Shown here: in pieces, positions 1-6,211 of the stretch
Position numbering within the stretch: the first letter of the stretch is position 1
Layout: each line of letters starts with the position of its first letter
Assembly: GCA_002348345.1 (NCBI GenBank)
Contig: DEAY01000258.1
Location: 1-9,497, forward strand
Direction: 5' to 3'
DNA from: Verrucomicrobia bacterium UBA2970
Lineage (GTDB): Bacteria; Verrucomicrobiota; Verrucomicrobiia; Limisphaerales; AAA164-E04
DNA length: 9,497 bases
Made by a program: the position numbers and the translations under genes
Notes under the pieces: generated by a model
What the model was told of the DNA's origin: nothing
Databases searched by the model: none
The model's input: only the letters and a program-made list of their open reading frames with translations

Positions 1-52
1 GAGCCGTTGTTCTCTATGCGGGTGAGAGTCGGAGGCAGAAGGCCCCAGATGC

Positions 53-322
53 ATGATGGAAAACCAGGCGTTATCGAAGAGCGATTGGATGCGGTGGGTC
101 GTGAGCCGCTATCAGGGACCTCTGATCCGCGTTGCCTACCGGATCACCAGGAACCTGGAGGTGGCCAGGGAGGTGACCCAGGATACCTTTCTGAGGCTTT
201 GCCGCCACGAGGAACGGCTGGTGAATGGCCATTTGGCGGCCTGGCTCTTCACCGTATGCCGGAATCGAGCCCTGGATGTGAGGAAGAAGGAGAGACGCCT
301 CCAGCCCGTTGAGGACGAGTAA
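53..322 (+). CDS. ECF-type sigma factor, N-terminal half (region 2), cut by in-frame stop
   Basis: This 89-residue frame is the region 2 half of an extracytoplasmic-function RNA polymerase sigma factor, the part that binds core polymerase and the -10 element. The hallmarks are visible: an N-terminal helix around RYQGPLIRVAYRIT, the VTQDTFLRL core-binding segment (about residues 41-49) and WLFTVCRNRALDVRKKE (about residues 64-80). The start is the first of two consecutive ATG codons, with an AGAAGG Shine-Dalgarno-like stretch at 37-42. The frame ends at TAA 320-322. The same frame then continues without another stop to 586 and encodes a normal region 4, so the gene is interrupted in the region 2/region 4 linker by one codon, not by a frameshift. 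It may be a nonsense-mutated pseudogene, a sequence error or a true two-piece sigma factor. Assignment to the family is firm; whether the product is functional is unknown. Confidence 0.8.
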   Translation: MMENQALSKSDWMRWVVSRYQGPLIRVAYRITRNLEVAREVTQDTFLRLCRHEERLVNGHLAAWLFTVCRNRALDVRKKERRLQPVEDE

Positions 323-370
323 TTCTGGTTCTGCGATTCAAGCGGACCCCGGCCGGACCAGGCCGCGCTG

Positions 371-586
371 GTGGAATCGGTCATGAACTCCCTGTCGCAT
401 CGAGATTGCGAGGTGGTGCGCTTCAAGTTCCAGCATGGGATGAGTTATCGGGAAATTGCCGAAGCCTTGGGGATCACCGAGAGTAATGTCGGGTTTATTC
501 TGCATAATACCCTTCGAAAGATCCGTCGGCAGATTCTGGCTCTGGAGGAAGACGCAGACCGTTGTAGGAATCGACTAGCAAAATGA
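371..586 (+). CDS. ECF-type sigma factor, C-terminal half (region 4)
   Basis: This is the second half of the split sigma gene, in the same frame as the region 2 half at 53-322. It carries a helix-turn-helix that would contact the -35 element: LSHRDCEVVRFKFQHGMSYREIAEALGITESNVGF, followed by a basic helix HNTLRKIRRQI. Codons between the TAA (320-322) and here (FWFCDSSGPRPDQAAL) resemble an ordinary acidic/proline linker, which supports an originally continuous protein of about 177 residues. If translated separately, it could start at GTG 371, or at ATG 383, which has GGTGGA at 370-375 seven bases upstream. Neither site is strong. The TGA stop (584-586) overlaps the ATG of the VWA gene (583-585), which implies translational coupling. 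Bacillus has a genuine two-subunit sigma factor (SigO and RsoA), so a split form is possible. A decayed gene or a sequence error is the simpler explanation. Confidence 0.7.
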   Translation: MESVMNSLSHRDCEVVRFKFQHGMSYREIAEALGITESNVGFILHNTLRKIRRQILALEEDADRCRNRLAK

Positions 587-2640
587 GGGACAGGTTGAGC
601 GAAAGGCAATGGACGGCCTATGTGTTGGGCGAGTTGAAGCCGGGGGAGCGGCAGTGGGCTGAACGAATCCTTGCCGGATCCCAACCGGCTCGGGAACGGG
701 TCGCTGGGATTCGGGAGGCGGCAGAGTGCTTGACCGCCGGCCTCGTCGAGGACCCGCGCTTTCGACTCACCGATGAGCAGCGATCCAGCGTGCTTGGACG
801 CGAGTCCCCCTCTTTAAGCGAGGGGTGCTCCGGATCGGTTGTTTCGACCCTGTCGGGTGAGTCGAGCGAGCTGGCCGAGTATCGAAGGGGTTCGGCTTCG
901 CCAATCATCTTGCGGGTTGCCGCGGTGATCTTGGTATTGGGGATGGCAGGGGCCTACTGGCTGGGTGAATGGAAGCTCGGGGATTCTGATGAACCGCCGG
1001 AGGCCGCGGCCTTTGCCGGAAATGATGACGCTGGGGGTTTTTCCGAAGCCCGAGAGCAAGCGGATCGCGGGGGGGCGACACCGGGGGATTCGGAAAGGGC
1101 CATCTCCAACCCGACGGGACAAACTTTTCGATCCATGACTCACTCCCCGCGGGATTCCCGTGGGCCGGATGGGTGGCATCCAATGAACCCGATCCCAAGC
1201 GCCTCGGTTTCTGGTGCGACTTCGCGTTCCGGGTCGAGCCGTTCCTTTATTGCGGCGGCAGATCAACCCGTAGCCCACTGTTCGGTGGAGATCGATTCGT
1301 TGGCCTACGAATCGGTTCGTCAATCGATTTGGAACGGGCGGATTCCTCTCGCCGATGCGGTTCAAGTGGATGACATGGTCAATTATTTTACCTTTCAGTT
1401 TGGGCAGTCGCCCCGGAACCAAGGGCTCCAGCTTCACCTGGAGGCCACGACCTGTCCCTGGAATGCACGGCATCGTTTGATTCACGTTGGTCTCAAGGGC
1501 GGTGATCCTTATTCCGGAAGCGTCCGGCCCGCTCGCTTTATTCTCATCGTAGACGGAACGGAGATGCGGCGAAGCGGATTTGACCGGTCGATGTTGCTTC
1601 AATCCCTTTTGGCCCTCCGTTCCGGGATGAAAGCGAACGATGTGATGTTCTTGGTGGATGGATCGCGTTTTGATGCTGAGATCCTTCAACTCGAAGACCA
1701 CGAAAACCTGTCGGAAGTCCTCGAACGGGTTTCGGAGGTTCCGCCGGGAGGGGCGGACATTGGGATGAGTCACCAGTGGTTGAGAGCCAAGGTGCTGGAA
1801 AACCTTGATCGTGATGCTCGAAACGAGATTGTCCTAGTCCTCGGAAATTCCGAACGGTTTCGTGCGCAGGAACGAACCCGTGTTCTGGAAGGGCTTCATA
1901 GAACGGGGGATGACCGCGTTCGGTGCAGCATTCTCGGGATCGGGAGTTTTCTTGGTGAGTGGGCCGATGAGGGGCTTGTTCTCGGTCGGGAACCGATCCT
2001 TTGGCGTCCCGTCACGTCGGTGGCGCAGGCCAATCATTTTTGGCAGGAGATTCTCGAACGCCGGGCCCCGGTCCTCGCCGAGGAAGTGATCATGCAAATC
2101 GAGTTCAATCCTGAGACCGTCTGGGCCTACCGACGGGTGGGTCATGGGGTGGGCGGAGAGGCGCGCGGTCCCGGGGGCGAACCGATTCAGGGAGGGGCGT
2201 CGTTGAGAGCAGGTCAGCAGGTGTCCTCGCTATTTGAAGTCGTTCCGGCAAGAGCGTTCTCCGACTCAAGCCTTGCCAAGGCCCGACCCTTGCATCGGGG
2301 GGAACGGAGTCAGGTTCGAACCCAGAATATGCTCACGGTGAAGTTGAACTATCGTCTGGTGTCGGACAACCAACGGGTGCGGGAAGTCGTTCCGTTTGTT
2401 GATGCCGGTCGGACCTTGGCGCAGGCCTCGGAGGACTTGAAGTTTTCCGCCTCCGTTGCCGCCTATGGAATGTTACTTTCGGATGCCCCGTTCCGGGGGA
2501 CGATTAATCATTACGGGATTCTGGAGCTCGCCGAGGAAGGGCTGGGAAGCGACTCGAAAGGGTATCGCCGTGAGTTTGTCGATCTGGTCAAGCGAACCGT
2601 GAGACTGATCCTCCGGCGGGGTGAGCGAGTCTCCGGTTAA
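583..2640 (+). CDS. YfbK-like VWA membrane protein with anti-sigma-like N-terminus
   Basis: This 685-residue protein is probably anchored in the inner membrane. Residues 1-60 (RLSERQWTAYVLGELKPGE and following) resemble the short anti-sigma heads found next to ECF sigma genes in Verrucomicrobiota and Planctomycetota; no zinc-binding HxxxCxxC is present. One transmembrane helix lies at about 108-126 after basic residues RR, predicting a cytoplasmic N-terminus. A Ser/Gly/Pro/Asp-rich linker covers about 131-225. Then come the VWA-N segment (about 231-307, with CSVEIDSLAYESVR and CPWNARHRLIHVGLKG), the VWA domain (about 316-490) and the YfbK C-terminal domain (about 582-675, LTVKLNYRLV, ASEDLKFSASVAAYGMLL). 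The MIDAS is altered: the usual DxSxS is D324-G-T326-E-M328, the Thr loop reads GGADIG, and the third-loop Asp is replaced near G421. The 4-base overlap with the sigma gene suggests co-expression and a sigma/anti-sigma pair. The signal or ligand is unknown. Confidence 0.88.
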   Translation: MRDRLSERQWTAYVLGELKPGERQWAERILAGSQPARERVAGIREAAECLTAGLVEDPRFRLTDEQRSSVLGRESPSLSEGCSGSVVSTLSGESSELAEYRRGSASPIILRVAAVILVLGMAGAYWLGEWKLGDSDEPPEAAAFAGNDDAGGFSEAREQADRGGATPGDSERAISNPTGQTFRSMTHSPRDSRGPDGWHPMNPIPSASVSGATSRSGSSRSFIAAADQPVAHCSVEIDSLAYESVRQSIWNGRIPLADAVQVDDMVNYFTFQFGQSPRNQGLQLHLEATTCPWNARHRLIHVGLKGGDPYSGSVRPARFILIVDGTEMRRSGFDRSMLLQSLLALRSGMKANDVMFLVDGSRFDAEILQLEDHENLSEVLERVSEVPPGGADIGMSHQWLRAKVLENLDRDARNEIVLVLGNSERFRAQERTRVLEGLHRTGDDRVRCSILGIGSFLGEWADEGLVLGREPILWRPVTSVAQANHFWQEILERRAPVLAEEVIMQIEFNPETVWAYRRVGHGVGGEARGPGGEPIQGGASLRAGQQVSSLFEVVPARAFSDSSLAKARPLHRGERSQVRTQNMLTVKLNYRLVSDNQRVREVVPFVDAGRTLAQASEDLKFSASVAAYGMLLSDAPFRGTINHYGILELAEEGLGSDSKGYRREFVDLVKRTVRLILRRGERVSG

Positions 2641-2710
2641 GGGTTTTATCGGTTGGACGGCCCTTTCCCTTTGGCTCGCCGCGGGATCACCATGCCATGA
2701 TTTCTCGGTA

Positions 2711-3166
2711 TCAGCCTCTCGATGGGCGGGACCCGGGATTCGGATCAGATCGGGAGCGGCGAAGTCGGTGCGACTCAGGGAGCATCGGATGTTTCCAGAT
2801 CGGGACCTTCTTCTTCATTTCGTCGATCAACCATTGGCACGCGGCGAATGCCTCGCCGCGGTGGCCGGCGATGACCTCGACCCAAAGAGAGGGTTCGCTC
2901 ACTCGAACCGGGCCGATCCGGTGAATCAATCGGATCGATTCGATGGGCCAGCGGGTCTCCATGGCTTCGAAAAGTTTTTCGAACTGATGTCGCGCCATGG
3001 CCTCATGGGCTTCGTAGTTGATCCCGTCAATCGCGGCGGCGTCCTCCGTTCCCCGAACAATGCCCGAGAAGGTAATCGCGGCACCGGCTTCGGATGAGAG
3101 GTCACGGCCTTGGATGAGATCCGATTCGTCGATGGGATCGCGGGTGATGGTGAGACTTCGTTTCAT
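2711..3166 (-). CDS. moaE: Molybdopterin synthase catalytic subunit MoaE
   Basis: MoaE is the large subunit of cytoplasmic molybdopterin synthase. It transfers sulfur from thiocarboxylated MoaD to precursor Z (cPMP) to make the dithiolene of molybdopterin. The 151 residues match the E. coli length of about 150. Family motifs are present: FSGIVRG with R38, the IHRIGPV segment (81-87), AGHRGEAF with H102-R103, and K118 to K125 in MKKKVPIWK, which correspond to the H-R and two Lys active-site positions of E. coli MoaE. The last 26 residues after K125 are Arg/Ser/Pro-rich and do not look like a typical MoaE end. It is the last gene of the - strand row, 27 bases after moaD, with no clear ribosome binding site, so translation may depend on moaD. 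It converges on the VWA gene, whose stop lies 70 bases away. Confidence 0.93.
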   Translation of the reverse strand: MKRSLTITRDPIDESDLIQGRDLSSEAGAAITFSGIVRGTEDAAAIDGINYEAHEAMARHQFEKLFEAMETRWPIESIRLIHRIGPVRVSEPSLWVEVIAGHRGEAFAACQWLIDEMKKKVPIWKHPMLPESHRLRRSRSDPNPGSRPSRG

Positions 3167-3193
3167 CGTTGCGAGGGGCTTGACGGAGCGGTC

Positions 3194-3439
3194 CTAGCCG
3201 CCTTGGACGGGAGGAAAGAGAGAGACTTCGTCGCCCGGTTGCAAAGAATAGGAGCGGTCTTGGTATTCCAAGCCGACGGCGATTAAGGTAGACCGGTCCA
3301 TGGATTTCAGTTTGGGAAACCGGTCTTGAACCTGGGTCACCAGTTCTCCCAGTAGACACGATTCGGTGCAGTCGAGCGAGACGGTTTCGGTGCCCGCCAA
3401 TTCCCTGAAATAGGAGTAGAATGTGACCTTGATCCTCAT
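3194..3439 (-). CDS. moaD: Molybdopterin synthase sulfur-carrier subunit MoaD
   Basis: This 81-residue ubiquitin-fold protein is the small subunit of molybdopterin synthase. Its C-terminal glycine is adenylated by a MoeB-type enzyme and converted to a thiocarboxylate, which donates sulfur to cPMP in the MoaE active site. The N-terminal beta strand (RIKVTFYSYFRELAG) and the end LQPGDEVSLFPPVQGG are typical, and the protein terminates exactly at the required Gly-Gly (80-81). A ThiS identity is disfavoured by the FPPV-x-GG ending and by moaE directly downstream. The ATG (3439-3437) directly abuts the hpt stop codon (TGAATG on the - strand), so reinitiation after hpt is likely. No other molybdenum cofactor gene (moaA, moaC, moeA, moeB) lies in the window; those steps must be encoded elsewhere. 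Confidence 0.94.
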   Translation of the reverse strand: MRIKVTFYSYFRELAGTETVSLDCTESCLLGELVTQVQDRFPKLKSMDRSTLIAVGLEYQDRSYSLQPGDEVSLFPPVQGG

Positions 3440-4051
3440 TCAAGTATCCCTCGTCGAGGAAAGCAGCGATTCGTCTAACACACCCACATACGGGAGATTA
3501 CGATACTTTTCCCCATAGTCCAATCCGTATCCCACGACGAAGTAATCGGGGATGCGGAAGCCCACGAAATCGGCCTGGACCGGCTGAACCCGGCGGTCCG
3601 AGCGCTCGAGCAGGACGCAGCATCGGATTTCACTCGCTTGCAAGGGGCGGAGGGTGTTCTTGACGGCGGTCAAGGTGTTGCCTCCATCAAGGATGTCGTC
3701 CACCACCAGTACGCGCCTTCCTTTCAATTCGGTGGTCACGGGTTTGGTCGTCTCGAGGCGACCGGCCGTGGTTCCCGTCCGGTAGCTCGAGATTCCCACG
3801 AAATCGATTTCCAAGGGAGACCGGATCTGCCGAATGAGATCGGCGAAAAAGAGAATGGAACCGCTGAGAACGCCAACCACCACAACGGACTCCTCCCGGT
3901 AGACCCGATTGATGTCTTTGGCCAGTTGTTGGATGCGATCCCTCAACTCTTCCTCGGTGATCAGAATCCCCTTGAGCGCTGACGGACTCTCCGGCCGGGG
4001 GGGGCGAAGGGGTCCGTCCAGATCGGGAGGTCGGCTAGGGGGAGTGGCCAT
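3440..4051 (-). CDS. hpt: Hypoxanthine phosphoribosyltransferase
   Basis: This is a purine-salvage enzyme that condenses hypoxanthine (and probably guanine) with PRPP to give IMP or GMP in the cytoplasm. The type I phosphoribosyltransferase PRPP motif is clear at residues 114-127 (VLVVDDILDGGNTL). The first PPi-binding loop lies in GVLSGSILFFADL (60-72), and the base-binding C-terminal part is FRIPDYFVVGYGLDYGEKYRNLPYVGVL (165-192). The core is about 175 residues, as usual. The ATG chosen leaves a proline-rich N-terminal extension of about 27 residues (TPPSRPPDLDGPLRPPRPES) before the family start at about residue 28. No downstream ATG is available to remove it, so the extension is probably real, although a non-ATG start cannot be excluded. 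Only 3 bases separate this ATG from the helicase stop, and the gene's own stop touches moaD, so it sits in the middle of a tight operon. Confidence 0.93.
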   Translation of the reverse strand: MATPPSRPPDLDGPLRPPRPESPSALKGILITEEELRDRIQQLAKDINRVYREESVVVVGVLSGSILFFADLIRQIRSPLEIDFVGISSYRTGTTAGRLETTKPVTTELKGRRVLVVDDILDGGNTLTAVKNTLRPLQASEIRCCVLLERSDRRVQPVQADFVGFRIPDYFVVGYGLDYGEKYRNLPYVGVLDESLLSSTRDT

Positions 4052-4054
4052 CGG

Positions 4055-6085
4055 CTATTGAATGGCGTCCTTGATGGAACCGAACAGGCTCTTGCCCACG
4101 GCTTGTTCAACCGGAGCTCGGTTGGCCTCATCCCTGTGTTCGACCCATTCCTCGGGAATCTCGGCGAGAAACGGGGAAGGATGACAGGGTGTTTTTTCCC
4201 CGTAACGCTTTCGGGAATGGCAAATGCTCAGCACGAGCGAACTCATCGCTCGGGTGAGGGCGACGTAGAAGAGGCGGCGCTCCTCTTCCAGGGTTCCCTC
4301 GACGCGCGAGCGGGAATGCGGGAGCAACCCTTCCTCGACCCCCACGAGAAAAACATGAGGGAATTCCAGTCCTTTGCAGCTATGGGTCGTGATAAGGGTC
4401 ACTTGATCGCCCGTGTCTTCCTTCTCGGTTAACCGGTCCGCGTCGAGCGTCAGGTCCTCGAGAAACGCTTCCAGTTGCTGATGAGGGAGTCGCGAGGTCG
4501 GTGAGGAATCGATGCTGGCGATCAGATCGCGGATGTTTTGAATCCGTGAATCGGCCACGGCCGGGTCTTTTTCACTTCTCCTAAGTTCCTCCAGGTAGCG
4601 GGTGTCCTCGAGCAACGTTTCGACCCAGGACGTCAGTGACAATCCGGGTTGTTCTAGGGCGAGATGAAAGTGGTGGATCAATCGATTGAGTTCGCCGATT
4701 CCGTTGATGGCTTGCCGGCTCAGTTCACTGTGAACTTGAAGTCGCCCCATGATCTCAAAAACAGAGCAACGATGTTCTTGGCTGAGGGCGAGGAGGGTTT
4801 GAGCCGTCTTGTCGCTGATCCCTCTCGCCGGCACATTGGCGATCCGCAGCAGGCTGATGTCGTCGTGGGGATTCAGAACCGTCTTGAGGTAGGCGACGAA
4901 CTCCTTGATCTCGCGTCGGTCGAAAAAACTCTGGCCTCCCACCAGACGGTAGCGGATCTTGGCGTTCCGGAGGGCGGTTTCAAGGACGCGAGATTGTTGA
5001 TTGGTGCGGAAGAGAATGGCGTGGTCTTTCCAGGGGATTTTCTTGGCGAGCCGGCGAAAATCAATCTCTTCAACCACACTCCGCGCCTCCTCCTCATCAT
5101 CGGCGTAGCTGGCAAGCTGGATGCGACTTCCCATGCCCTTTTCCGACCACAGCGTTTTTTCTTTCCGGCGGGTATTGTGACGAATCACGGCGTTGGCAGC
5201 CTTGAGAATGGCGTTCGTGGACCGATAGTTCTGCTCCAGCTTGATGGTGGTGACTTCGGGATAATAACGGTCAAGCTCCAACAAGTTCGCGATCTCCGCG
5301 CCTCGCCAGCCATAGATGCTCTGATCGTCATCCCCGACCACACAGAGATTGCGGTGCTCGGCGGTGAGGAGGTGGATGAGTTCGAATTGTTTCGCGTTGG
5401 TATCCTGATACTCATCGACCATGACATAGCGATACCGTTCCCGGCAGGCGGATAATACTTCGGGCTGACTTCGAAGGAGCTTGAGGGTGAGAAGAATCAG
5501 GTCGTCGAAATCAACCGCATTACACGCCTTCAGGGCGTCCACGTAGCGCGCCTCGATCCGTTGAGCAAGCGCCCGGCTTTGTTCGTCGGCGAACGGCTCT
5601 TCTCCCCCTTCCCCTTGGTTGCGGTAGCGGCTCAGGAGCGCGAGCACGGAGGCGGGATCCGGCTTTTCCGCATGGCCTCCCATATGGCTGAGAATCTTTT
5701 TGATGACACCCAGCTGATCGGATTGGCTGTAGATGACGAAGTTGCGTTTGTATCCCAGCGCCTGAATGTGGCGGCGGAGGATGCGCACGCCCAACGAATG
5801 AAAGGTGCAGATGGTCGGCCTTTTCGGCGGGTCCTTGGTGCCGTCGTCCTGGCGGGGTCGACGCCGAGGAAGAAGCTTGGAGACGCGGGATTGCATTTCC
5901 CGGGCCGCTTTATTGGTGAACGTGACGGCGAGAATGTTCTCTGGGGCAATCCCCTGGGTGAGCATGCGGGCGATTCGATGGGTGATCACCCTGGTCTTCC
6001 CGGTTCCCGCGCCGGCGAGAATCAACACCGGGCCCTCAATCGTGCGGACGGCGCGCGATTGTTCTGGATTCAGCGAATGAGCCAT
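4055..6085 (-). CDS. Rep/UvrD-like superfamily 1A ATP-dependent DNA helicase
   Basis: This is a 676-residue 3'-5' DNA helicase/translocase of the Rep, PcrA and UvrD group, acting in replication restart and DNA repair. All SF1A motifs are intact: Q motif LNPEQSRAV (5-13), Walker A AGAGTGKT (24-31), Ia TFTNKAAREMQ (55-65), II VDEYQDTN (223-230), III GDDDQSIYGWRGA (251-263), IV LEQNYRST (283-290), V ITTHSCKGLEF (565-575) and VI EEERRLFYVALTRA (600-613). The 2B region starts with GGQSFFDRREIKEFVAYL (383-400), close to Rep. Its length equals that of E. coli Rep (about 673), and the long C-terminal extension of UvrD/PcrA with its KFGxG-type end is absent. Rep-like is therefore the better label, but the two cannot be separated without a tree. 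It heads the hpt-moaD-moaE row. The ATG has no obvious Shine-Dalgarno sequence. No missing catalytic residue was seen. Confidence 0.95.
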   Translation of the reverse strand: MAHSLNPEQSRAVRTIEGPVLILAGAGTGKTRVITHRIARMLTQGIAPENILAVTFTNKAAREMQSRVSKLLPRRRPRQDDGTKDPPKRPTICTFHSLGVRILRRHIQALGYKRNFVIYSQSDQLGVIKKILSHMGGHAEKPDPASVLALLSRYRNQGEGGEEPFADEQSRALAQRIEARYVDALKACNAVDFDDLILLTLKLLRSQPEVLSACRERYRYVMVDEYQDTNAKQFELIHLLTAEHRNLCVVGDDDQSIYGWRGAEIANLLELDRYYPEVTTIKLEQNYRSTNAILKAANAVIRHNTRRKEKTLWSEKGMGSRIQLASYADDEEEARSVVEEIDFRRLAKKIPWKDHAILFRTNQQSRVLETALRNAKIRYRLVGGQSFFDRREIKEFVAYLKTVLNPHDDISLLRIANVPARGISDKTAQTLLALSQEHRCSVFEIMGRLQVHSELSRQAINGIGELNRLIHHFHLALEQPGLSLTSWVETLLEDTRYLEELRRSEKDPAVADSRIQNIRDLIASIDSSPTSRLPHQQLEAFLEDLTLDADRLTEKEDTGDQVTLITTHSCKGLEFPHVFLVGVEEGLLPHSRSRVEGTLEEERRLFYVALTRAMSSLVLSICHSRKRYGEKTPCHPSPFLAEIPEEWVEHRDEANRAPVEQAVGKSLFGSIKDAIQ

Positions 6086-6211
6086 GCGGGCCGGCAGTTT
6101 AGTTGCCAGGCCTCCGGGCGCAAGGAGAAGTCCGGAAAAGCATGACGGAGGGAATTCCTTTCCCGAATGGGGAGACCTGGCGGCAGGACTGAGGGGGGCG
6201 GTTGCCGGCCC
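6086..6211. other. Intergenic gap between the 985-residue protein gene and the helicase
   Basis: These 126 bases separate two - strand genes and probably contain the promoter of the helicase-hpt-moaD-moaE operon. A weak -35/-10 pair (TTGCGC, 16-base spacer, TAAACT on the - strand, at 6096-6123) lies only 10 bases before the helicase ATG. The only hairpin seen is a 5-bp stem at 6150-6164 without a T-tract, so no intrinsic terminator is called. Whether transcription reads through from the upstream gene cannot be decided from the sequence. Confidence 0.4.

Noticed and set aside
7..312. 101-residue open frame on the + strand
   Set aside because: It overlaps the sigma region 2 frame in another phase and its Gly/Pro-rich translation has no motif.
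814..1773. 319-residue open frame on the - strand
   Set aside because: It lies entirely antisense to the well-supported VWA gene, has no family motifs, and reflects GC-rich codon bias of the real gene.
2641..2710. Bidirectional terminator between the convergent VWA and moaE genes
   Set aside because: Only short imperfect complementarities were seen, with no GC-rich stem followed by a T-tract.
2621..3097. 158-residue open frame on the + strand after the VWA gene
   Set aside because: It overlaps the VWA end and runs antisense to moaE; MoaE is clearly identified on the other strand.
4664..5455. 263-residue open frame on the + strand
   Set aside because: It is antisense to the helicase gene, whose motifs are all intact there, and its translation shows no recognisable domain.
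6096..6123. TTGCGC, 16-base spacer, TAAACT as a housekeeping promoter for the helicase operon
   Set aside because: It matches only about half of each consensus box and leaves just 10 bases before the start codon; too weak to call.
5561..6145. 194-residue open frame on the + strand
   Set aside because: It is antisense to the helicase N-terminus, including the Walker A region, with no supporting motif or ribosome binding site.
6150..6164. Short hairpin GGGAA-loop-TTCCC as a terminator
   Set aside because: The stem is only 5 bp and no T-tract follows on either strand.
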